Origin: Alphaproteobacteria bacterium
GTDB lineage: Bacteria > Pseudomonadota > Alphaproteobacteria > Micavibrionales > Micavibrionaceae
DNA: 64,000 nucleotides
Direction of reading: 5' to 3'
NCBI GenBank assembly: GCA_023384135.1
Contig: JAHDXS010000001.1
Coordinates: 434,001-498,000 of the forward strand
Part shown: positions 51,501 to 58,569 of the stretch, piece by piece
How the letters are laid out: each line of letters opens with the position of its first letter
Numbering within the stretch: position 1 is the first letter of the stretch
Notes under the pieces: model-generated
What the model was told of the DNA's origin: nothing
The model's input: the letters and a program-made list of their open reading frames with translations, nothing else
The model's database searches: none
Translations under genes and position numbers: made by a program

Positions 51501-53672
51501 TTAGCGCGCGCGCTTGCGCCAGAACGTCATCTGCGAGACACCACGCTCGGAAACTCTTGCCGTACGCCGCATCGTGAAAGAAAGATTTTCCGGCTCTTTC
51601 GCGCAATCAAATTGCGCAGCAAGAATCTCATGGAGCCCCTCAAGAGACATAAAATTTTCGCCCGTCTTCGCCTTGAACCCGCCGATCCACTTTTCTCTAG
51701 GAGTGGTCGCGGCCTGCCAATCGTAGGTGGAGGTCAGAATGAGCAGCCCGCCGGCGTTGATCCTCCCGCCGATCTCGGCGAGGAATTTACCCGGATCGTA
51801 AAGATGCTCGATCAGGTTCCCGGCGAACACAAGGTCATAACCATTGTATTTGCCGATTAGGTTGCAGGCATCACCCTGCGCGAACAGAATCTTGTCTTTC
51901 ACATCCTGATACCCCAGATCCTCAATCCGTGTTTCACGGAACGCCATGATCTCGCCCTCTTCAGGAACGACATACCTCTGTATGCCCTTGCTCTGGAGGT
52001 TTGAGGGAGCCTGAATAAGCCGAGCCGAAAAATCAAGCGCATCGACATGATCGAACACGCGGGCAAGCTCGAACGCCGTTCGCCCCGCCCCGCATCCGAT
52101 ATCCAGCGCCTTACCTGTCTTTTCACCTTTAACAGCCTCCAAAATCGTGCAGGCGCAGTCTAAGGCGAAATTCCCTTCGCCGTCCGCAACAGGCCCATAA
52201 TGAAATTCGATGAACCGCGCGACCTCAGGGTCTGTTTCATAAGGATTAAGCTGCGGCTCCGGCAAAGGCCCGGCCTCAACGTACCGTATTCCCGAATACT
52301 GGAAGAAATGCCGCCGGAAGGCATAGCGCGAATCCCTGATCGCGTAATTCCCCGTCGAAATCCAGCACCCGCCCTTAAACACGTTATGTTTCCCATCAAA
52401 GGTCGGCGTTGAAAAATCATCATAAACAGGATGCACCGCGAACCCCTCATAGGCGTCGATGGGTGTCTCCGTCCATTGCCAGACATTCCCGATAATGTCG
52501 AAAAACCCGCCCGGCCCTTCATGGCGGTTGACGGGGCAAGGCGACATGTCGCCCTCAAGATTGATATTCCCCGGCGCGCTGTCCCATTCCGGCTGATCCG
52601 TTTTGAGAAGGTTACGCAAGGCATACCACTCCGGCTCGGTCGGCAGGCGGATAGACTGACCCGTCATCTGCGCCTTCCATTTGCAGAACGCCCGCGCCTC
52701 AAGGCAGTTCACATCGACAGGCCAGTCCCAGGGCATGTCGATCTCCTCCAGCATCGCGCGGTAGCGGTAACGATCGCCCTCCTTGCGCCAGTAAACGGGC
52801 ATCTTGGCCTTCTTATAGGTCGCCCAGTTCCAGCCCTCCTCGTCCCAGTATTCCCGGTTGCCATATCCGCCCGCCTCGACGAACGCGAGATACTCCCCGT
52901 TGGAAACAAGATACTGAGAGGCCTTGAAGTTTGTGATCTCAGTCTCAAACCGTCCATATTCGTTATCCCACCCGTAATAAGGGTTGTCCCGGCTCTTGCC
53001 GAGCACGATCGGCCCGCCTTGCACGGGCAAAAGCGCGTTTTGGGGCACCCTGCCCGATTCGGCGCAGATTCGGCCCCAGACCGGGTGCGGCTTGACGTAT
53101 TTCAGCGGCAACTCCCGCATCAGCACGGCACTGGTCTCCAGATGGATGCGCTCATGCTCGATCCCCAGCATGATGACCCACAGCGGGCTGTCCCAACCGA
53201 TCGGCAGGCTGACATCGCAGTTTTCAATGAAATCCCGCACGATGGCACGGGTTTTGTCCCGGTAAGCCTTGACCTCCGACGGAGTCGGCCAGTCGTAATG
53301 CGCCTCGTTGAGGTCGTCCCACGACATCTCGTCCACCCCGATCGCCAGCATGGATTCAAGCTTTGGGTCGATCCGCCGGTCGATAAGCTTGGCAACATTC
53401 AGCTTGTTGATGAACAAAACCGCCGTATGGCCGTAATAAAAAATTAACGGGTGGCGGAGCGTATTGGCCCGCGCATAAAAGGCTTCATCCCCGTTCAGGC
53501 ACTCGAACAGGCTCTCGTAAAGAGTAAAGCTCTTCTCAAAATATTCAAGAATTTCGCGCCTTTTGGCTTCCGGGTCGGTCCCGTGGAGGTTCACCGTCTT
53601 GGTCACCAGAATGTCATTAAGCCCTTCGCTAGCAGAGCGCTCTCTTCGGACGAGGGCTGATTTCGCGGCCAT
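51501..53672 (-). CDS. ovoA: Ovothiol synthase OvoA (5-histidylcysteine sulfoxide synthase / N-methyltransferase)
   Basis: 723 residues from ATG 53672, which has AGGAGA eight bases ahead; an earlier in-frame ATG (53723) lacks one. Three parts: a DinB-like N-terminal domain with the iron motif HERIHLE (H173, H177, E179), a formylglycine-generating-enzyme-like middle domain (IRLPTEPEWYALRNLL, FDIIGNVWQWTETPID, VFKGGCWISTGNYAIRDSRYAFR), and a C-terminal methyltransferase (ALDIGCGAGRTAFELARV, FAGNLIEHLYDPGKFLAEI). OvoA joins cysteine sulfur to histidine, and the last domain N-methylates the 4-mercaptohistidine. The full three-domain form is present. The PLP sulfoxide lyase step must be done by another gene, none seen nearby. 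Confidence 0.93.
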   Translation of the reverse strand: MAAKSALVRRERSASEGLNDILVTKTVNLHGTDPEAKRREILEYFEKSFTLYESLFECLNGDEAFYARANTLRHPLIFYYGHTAVLFINKLNVAKLIDRRIDPKLESMLAIGVDEMSWDDLNEAHYDWPTPSEVKAYRDKTRAIVRDFIENCDVSLPIGWDSPLWVIMLGIEHERIHLETSAVLMRELPLKYVKPHPVWGRICAESGRVPQNALLPVQGGPIVLGKSRDNPYYGWDNEYGRFETEITNFKASQYLVSNGEYLAFVEAGGYGNREYWDEEGWNWATYKKAKMPVYWRKEGDRYRYRAMLEEIDMPWDWPVDVNCLEARAFCKWKAQMTGQSIRLPTEPEWYALRNLLKTDQPEWDSAPGNINLEGDMSPCPVNRHEGPGGFFDIIGNVWQWTETPIDAYEGFAVHPVYDDFSTPTFDGKHNVFKGGCWISTGNYAIRDSRYAFRRHFFQYSGIRYVEAGPLPEPQLNPYETDPEVARFIEFHYGPVADGEGNFALDCACTILEAVKGEKTGKALDIGCGAGRTAFELARVFDHVDALDFSARLIQAPSNLQSKGIQRYVVPEEGEIMAFRETRIEDLGYQDVKDKILFAQGDACNLIGKYNGYDLVFAGNLIEHLYDPGKFLAEIGGRINAGGLLILTSTYDWQAATTPREKWIGGFKAKTGENFMSLEGLHEILAAQFDCAKEPENLSFTMRRTARVSERGVSQMTFWRKRAR

Positions 53673-53837
53673 TTGGGGTCTCCTTGCCTCTTGGTCACAT
53701 GCACTGTGACAGCCTTCGCCCACACCGTCAAAAAGTTACACCTCAACAGCCCAAAAGCGGCTAAATCCGCCCCACAGGGCAAATCCGGCTAAGCCCCATG
53801 AAAAATCACGCAAATAATTGGGCCGCGCCTGCATATT

Positions 53838-53866
53838 TTGTTTTGCATCTGGTCAAAAAATATTAT
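53838..53866 (+). promoter_or_regulatory. Predicted promoter of the decarboxylase leader
   Basis: TTGTTT (53838-53843), a 17-base spacer and TATTAT (53861-53866) lie about 375 bases before the decarboxylase start, giving a leader of roughly 365 bases. Confidence 0.5.
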
Positions 53867-53874
53867 ACTTGAAA

Positions 53875-54240
53875 GTACGCACGTGTCTCTGGCCCTAGGT
53901 CACACTAGATATGGTTATGCAACGGCGTAAACTTTTTGGACTGGAAGAACTTTTTTAATACTGCTTCCTAAGCTTTGAAAGGGTTTACGTGATGAAACGT
54001 AAAGTTGCTCGTATCGGCCGGGGCCGTAACCCCCGCATTGTAGAATTTGCAGAACCTGAGCCCCGGGGTGGGGCTTCATGCGTTCTGACATTCTCGACTT
54101 CTCCCACAAGGACCCTCGTGTGGTAAGGCGGCTGCCCTGCCTGTGATCAAAACACAGGCGGGCGGATCGGTTTCCCGTATTGGGACGCCGTTCCATATGC
54201 TGCTAACCAACGCTATTCTTGTATTGAGAGGTTTTATGAA
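53875..54240 (+). ncRNA. Structured 5' leader, speF-motif-like
   Basis: The leader folds into several clear local stems: TTTACGT with ACGTAAA (53984-54003), AGCCCC with GGGGCT (54059-54075), a strong one with GCCC, a bulged T, GCCTGTG, loop ATCAAAA and the complement (54134-54163), and TCCC/GGGA at about 54171-54184. A long structured RNA upstream of an ornithine decarboxylase is known in alphaproteobacteria as the speF motif. I assign it by position and architecture; the consensus itself could not be checked. Confidence 0.6.
53992..54126 (+). CDS. Arg-rich leader peptide (upstream ORF) in the decarboxylase leader
   Basis: A 44-codon reading frame starting with ATG in the loop of the first stem and preceded by AAAGGG at 8 bases. 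The product starts MKRKVARIGRGRNPR and contains seven arginines, with two lysines among the first four residues. A basic leader peptide fits control by ribosome stalling or by basic amino acids or polyamines, as in the E. coli SpeFL system, but the sequence is unrelated. Whether it is translated is open; the strong later stem begins 8 bases after its stop. Confidence 0.5.
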   Translation: MKRKVARIGRGRNPRIVEFAEPEPRGGASCVLTFSTSPTRTLVW

Positions 54241-55437
54241 ATGGGAAAACTTGTATCCTTTCGGAAGAAGTCAAATCAGTCGTCCGCGCAAAAAACCCTG
54301 AAGCGCGCCCTTCCCGTATACACGGGAACGGATGAACAACTGGTACGCCGTCGCAAACCCGTCAAGCCGCTGCAAATCATCAAGCCTGCGGTCATCGAGG
54401 AAACGACCCGCAACTTCATCGCGGCTTTCCCCGGCAAGGTTCTTTACGCGGTAAAGACCAACCCGCATGAGTCCGTCATCGCCGCCGTTGCAAAGGGCGG
54501 AATCACGGCCTTTGATGTCGCCTCTATCGAAGAGGTCCGCCTGATTCGCGCCTGCGCGCCGAAGGCGGAGATGTACTTCATGCACCCGATCAAATCGCCC
54601 GAGGCGATCCGCGAGGCGTACTATCGCTATGGCGTCCGCCATTTCGTGCTCGATTGCGAGGATGAGCTCTATAAAATCATCCGCGAAACCGGGCTTGCGA
54701 CCGATCTTAAACTGCATGTCCGTCTCGCCCTTCCGAAAAACAGCGGGGCAAGCATCGACTTTTCCTCCAAATTCGGCGCCGTGCCGATGGAGGCGGCCGC
54801 CCTGCTGCGCAAATGCCGAACGGTGAGCGAAACTCTGGGCCTCTCCTTCCACGTGGGAACGCAAATTTCCGACGCATCGGTGTTCGCCCAGGCGCTGTCT
54901 CTGGCACGCAACGTCATAGACGAAAGCCGTGTAAAGGTTGACGTACTGGATGTTGGCGGCGGTTTCCCTGTGTTCTACACAGGCGAAAATGTGCCTTCGA
55001 TCGCAACCTGCATGGATTCCATCCGCAAGGGCCTGCGTGAAGCCGGCCTCGGCGACATGGAGCTGCTGGCTGAGCCCGGCCGCGCATTGGTCGCAGAGGG
55101 CGGCGCGGTGGCCGCGCGGGTTGAGTTGCGCAAAGGCAACCTGCTCTACCTGAACGATGGAACCTATGGCGGCTTGTTCGACGCCGGACCTCTTCTCGGC
55201 ACCCGCTATCCTGTGCGCGCCGTTCGGAGCGAAGGTGTGTTCGAGGGCGGCACCATGGACTACCGATTGGCGGGACCGACCTGCGACTCTCTGGATATGA
55301 TGGAGGGGCCGTTCGCCCTTCCCGCTGATATCCGCATGGGCGACTGGATCATCTTCGATAACACCGGCGCCTACAGCCAGACAATGCGCACCGCATTCAA
55401 CGGCTTCGGTCGTTGCGATACGGCTTTGCTGGTCTGA
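54241..55437 (+). CDS. Ornithine/lysine/arginine decarboxylase, fold type III
   Basis: 398 residues. Alanine-racemase-fold PLP enzyme with lysine K72 in VLYAVKTNPH (Schiff base), then FHVGTQ, DVGGGFPVFYTGE (phosphate binding), AEPGRALVAEGG and GPTCDSLDMME with the Cys-Asp pair that gives catalysis and substrate recognition. The length and motifs match bacterial and eukaryotic-type ornithine decarboxylases; ornithine to putrescine is most likely, lysine or other basic amino acids are possible. The ATG at 54241 has GAGAGG nine bases before it. An ATG five bases earlier in another frame (54236) is better spaced to the same site but ends after 21 codons. It ends 23 bases before a convergent kinase gene. 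Confidence 0.93.
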   Translation: MGKLVSFRKKSNQSSAQKTLKRALPVYTGTDEQLVRRRKPVKPLQIIKPAVIEETTRNFIAAFPGKVLYAVKTNPHESVIAAVAKGGITAFDVASIEEVRLIRACAPKAEMYFMHPIKSPEAIREAYYRYGVRHFVLDCEDELYKIIRETGLATDLKLHVRLALPKNSGASIDFSSKFGAVPMEAAALLRKCRTVSETLGLSFHVGTQISDASVFAQALSLARNVIDESRVKVDVLDVGGGFPVFYTGENVPSIATCMDSIRKGLREAGLGDMELLAEPGRALVAEGGAVAARVELRKGNLLYLNDGTYGGLFDAGPLLGTRYPVRAVRSEGVFEGGTMDYRLAGPTCDSLDMMEGPFALPADIRMGDWIIFDNTGAYSQTMRTAFNGFGRCDTALLV

Positions 55438-55460
55438 TCGGGGAAATAAAGAACCCTGTA

Positions 55461-57830
55461 TTAAACACGGCTGACGGGGCGAGAACTGGCAGGCTCGCCC
55501 ACAGCAAACCATTGGGCCAGAACAGCCTCGAATTCCCGGGCGTTGACCGGTTTGCTGACATATGCGTCCATCCCGGCCTCAAGACAACGCTCCCGCGTAC
55601 CCACCATGGCGTCTGCTGTAACGGCAACGATCGGCACATGCGCCCCTTCGCCTCTCTCACGCTCGACCCTGCGGATCGCCCCGGTAGCCTCATACCCGGT
55701 CATATTCGGCATATGGCAATCCATGATAATAAGGTCGTAATCCGGCGCATGCATGAACTCGGCAAGGGCCAGCGCTCCGTCCTGCACGATCGTATAATCT
55801 TGGACACCCAAGCGCCTTAAAAGCTTACCGATCATGATCTGGTTCATGTCATGATCCTCGGCAACCAGCACCCTGACTCTGTCAAGCGGCTTCCTGCTGA
55901 TGCTCTCGCGGTCCTGAGTGCGCCGCCCGCGGCTCTGCTCACGCGACTGCTCCGAAAGATTGTAATGATCGCGCGCCAGCCTGAACGGAATACGGACCGT
56001 GAAGGCCGAACCCTTACCGACAATACTTTGAACGCTGATCATGCCGCCCATAAGCTCGACCAGCTGCTTGGCGATAGCCAGCCCAAGCCCCGTGCCGCCA
56101 TACTTGCGTGTGATCGTATCGTCGGCCTGTGAGAACTTTTCAAAAATATAATCGATTTTATCCTCGGGTATGCCGATCCCCGTATCCCTCACGACACAAG
56201 TGAAATAGATCGTATCAGAGACGCTCTCGCTACAGGAAATATCGACCGTAATCTCGCCTTTGGTCGTAAACTTGACCGCATTTCCGCAGAGATTGGTCAA
56301 AATACGCGAAAAGCGCGTCGGGTCACCCATGACGATACGCTTCATGTCCTGATCGCTATTAATCACATTCAGCGTCAGCGACTTGGCAGAGGCCAGAGGC
56401 CGGATCGTATCGACGATCAACGCGACGGAATCATGAAGATCAAACGGAACGGACTCCAGAACCACGCCGCCCGACTCGATCTTGGAGAGATCCAGGATGT
56501 CATTGACGATATGCAGCAGAATTTGTGAGGATTTTCGGACAGTATCGAGCATCTCGCTATGCTCCTCGGTCTGCCCGCCATCCTCGATCATCATATGCGT
56601 CAAGCCCATGATGCTATTCATCGGCGTACGCAACTCATGGCTCATATTGGCAAGAAACTGACTCTTGGCCATATTAGCCTTTTCCGCAGCATTCTTGGCG
56701 GCAAGAACCTCTTTGTGCGCGTTGTGCTGCTCCGTTTCATCGGCCACCATGCTGATAATCATGGTGACGTTGCCGTCCTGATCCAGAACGGGTGCCTTGA
56801 CGACGTGCGCTATAAAAAAGCCGCCGCCTGCCCGCCTGGCCTTATAGCCGCGGCGTTCAACAACAGCCTTCTTCAGAACCACCTCATCGTTAAGCTTGCT
56901 CAAAAAGACACCGTCTTCCGGAGCATGAATACGGCTGAGCGACCGCCCGTCCAGCAAGCCCCCTTGAATACCGAAAAGACGGCGATACATGCTGTTGATG
57001 ACCAGAGGCGCGCCGTCCTTCGGATCTTCCGCAGTCATACCAAGGGGCAGATTCTCTACGATTGTATCCAGAATAACCTTCTGCGAATGAATCTCCCGCG
57101 TCTGCTCTTGCATGATTCTTTGCATCTTGATCAACGTATCGAAAAGCTCGCTGACCTCCCGCGCCGGACTATCCCTCTTCTCGATCGTGTGTGTAAAATA
57201 ATCAGCATCAACGAGAGAAGCCGAAAGCTCGCTGACAGGTTGAATTGCGCGCTTGATGATATTGTAGGAAAAGACGGTTAAGACGGCAAAAGACAGCGCA
57301 AAAAACAGCGCGCTGGACCAGAGAATTCCAACAATCTGCTTCTGAACCGTACTATAATCAAGGGCTATCTGCAAAACGCCGATCGCCCGTCCCTCAGAGC
57401 CACCGCTGCTATAGACGATAGGCTGGTTCAGAATATCCGTGTTCTGGTCTGTATTCTCCCAGCCGACTTGCGCGAAAACCTTCTCAACGCCGTCATTCAT
57501 TTCCAAGACCTGCGCCGCGAAAATATTAGGGTCCTCAACGATATTTTTAAGGGCTGTTTCAACCTTCTCGGTCTCGAAATCCCAAAGAATCTGAGCGATG
57601 TTATCCGATTGTGTGCGCAAAATATAATCTACGCGCTGATCCGTCATGCTTCTGAGGGTATTCCCCCCATAGACGTTCAAAAACGCAGCCATAAGCGCAA
57701 AAACTAGAAACAGCCCGAACAGCATGACACGCGCCAGAACAGCGACCAAGGAAGGCTTATCACCCCCTGCGGCATATACGGTTCCGCTGCTCTCGGTATC
57801 ATCAAACACGGATTTCGCCCCTGCAACCAC
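55461..57830 (-). CDS. Hybrid sensor histidine kinase (sensor, HAMP, PAS, HisKA, HATPase, REC)
   Basis: 789 residues. Two membrane helices (about 30-52 and 168-190) enclose a periplasmic sensor of 115 residues; HAMP (about 190-245) and a PAS domain (about 255-375) follow. HisKA has ANMSHELRTPMN with His398, the ATPase domain has VKFTTKGEI, DTGIGIPEDK and GGTGLGLAIAKQL, and the receiver domain at 670-780 has Asp704 in IMDCHMPNMTGYEA. No HPt domain is present, so phosphate may go to a separate HPt, such as the one in the second hybrid kinase of this locus. A gap of 45 bases separates it from the response regulator upstream. Confidence 0.93.
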   Translation of the reverse strand: MVAGAKSVFDDTESSGTVYAAGGDKPSLVAVLARVMLFGLFLVFALMAAFLNVYGGNTLRSMTDQRVDYILRTQSDNIAQILWDFETEKVETALKNIVEDPNIFAAQVLEMNDGVEKVFAQVGWENTDQNTDILNQPIVYSSGGSEGRAIGVLQIALDYSTVQKQIVGILWSSALFFALSFAVLTVFSYNIIKRAIQPVSELSASLVDADYFTHTIEKRDSPAREVSELFDTLIKMQRIMQEQTREIHSQKVILDTIVENLPLGMTAEDPKDGAPLVINSMYRRLFGIQGGLLDGRSLSRIHAPEDGVFLSKLNDEVVLKKAVVERRGYKARRAGGGFFIAHVVKAPVLDQDGNVTMIISMVADETEQHNAHKEVLAAKNAAEKANMAKSQFLANMSHELRTPMNSIMGLTHMMIEDGGQTEEHSEMLDTVRKSSQILLHIVNDILDLSKIESGGVVLESVPFDLHDSVALIVDTIRPLASAKSLTLNVINSDQDMKRIVMGDPTRFSRILTNLCGNAVKFTTKGEITVDISCSESVSDTIYFTCVVRDTGIGIPEDKIDYIFEKFSQADDTITRKYGGTGLGLAIAKQLVELMGGMISVQSIVGKGSAFTVRIPFRLARDHYNLSEQSREQSRGRRTQDRESISRKPLDRVRVLVAEDHDMNQIMIGKLLRRLGVQDYTIVQDGALALAEFMHAPDYDLIIMDCHMPNMTGYEATGAIRRVERERGEGAHVPIVAVTADAMVGTRERCLEAGMDAYVSKPVNAREFEAVLAQWFAVGEPASSRPVSRV

Positions 57831-57875
57831 TCAATCTGAAACAAAAACAATTAAGCTACGCAGACAGTAAAACAC

Positions 57876-58268
57876 TCAGGAATACTTGGTCGCCAGCGGT
57901 CTGTTCCGTATAATTTCGTCCAGCGCTGATAAAAGCCGCTCACGCGTGAAGGGCTTGCCCAACACATCGTCCGCGTAAAGACAAATCGAATTAAGGTAAT
58001 TGGCCTTGTCCCGCCCGAAATCCTCACCGCTGATCATCAGCAGGGCGACATCGCTCCCCTTGCCTCGGATTTCCCGCGCAAATTCAAGGCCATCCTTACC
58101 GGGCATGTTGACATCCGATATAACCGCATCGAACTCTGCGCTTTCCATGTGCGCCAGAGCGTCTTCAACAGTTGTACACTTAACGCACTCGTACAAAGAC
58201 GGATCGAGGGCTTGCCCGATCATCTCAAGGATGAAAACGTCGTCGTCAACGACCAGAACTTTTTTCAT
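57876..58268 (-). CDS. Single-domain response regulator
   Basis: 130 residues, only a receiver domain: acidic pocket VVDDD at 7-10, phosphorylation site Asp52 in ISDVNMPGKDG, ISGED for the Thr/Ser switch and GKPF with the conserved Lys. The start is the ATG at 58268 after GGGGA; a frame open further up encodes non-homologous residues. With no output domain it is likely a phosphorelay intermediate or a direct protein regulator between the two flanking hybrid kinases. Confidence 0.9.
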   Translation of the reverse strand: MKKVLVVDDDVFILEMIGQALDPSLYECVKCTTVEDALAHMESAEFDAVISDVNMPGKDGLEFAREIRGKGSDVALLMISGEDFGRDKANYLNSICLYADDVLGKPFTRERLLSALDEIIRNRPLATKYS

Positions 58269-58569
58269 TACAATCCCCGTTGCCCCGAAACTGCGTGATC
58301 GCGGAACACCCTTTATTGCACCACAAAAGTATAAAAAAACAGATAAAACTAATAGAGCCCGGTTTATATAGGGGAAAAGCCTGAAGCTCTGCAAAAATCA
58401 TTTAGAAACAGTATCTTGCATAGGGTACAGAATCATATTACCGTTACAATCGTCCGCTTTTTAGGGCACTAAAGGCCAAACAGCCTGATAATTACGGAAA
58501 AATTCTTACATTTTAAGTACTCATCCCTGCCCTCCTCACAAGTTCTAGAACCTGGCCCCATGAGCGCCC
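58269..58569. other. Intergenic region between divergent signalling genes
   Basis: About 300 AT-rich bases with the promoters of the response regulator and of the second kinase. TTGCAT at 58418-58423 may be a -35 box for the kinase, but I find no convincing -10. Nothing else was seen. Confidence 0.4.

Larger units (their letters stand above)
53673..54240. other. Intergenic region with divergent promoters and structured leader
   Basis: This 568-base region between divergent ovoA and the decarboxylase has two parts. From 53673 to about 53835 I see nothing except the presumed ovoA promoter. From 53838 on there is a promoter, several stem-loops and an upstream ORF, listed separately. No tRNA was found. 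Confidence 0.7.

Noticed and set aside
54236-54301. Alternative ATG at 54236 close to GAGAGG before the decarboxylase
   Set aside because: It gives a 21-codon peptide in another frame, covering the beginning of the decarboxylase gene. Possible as a regulatory overlap but without other support.
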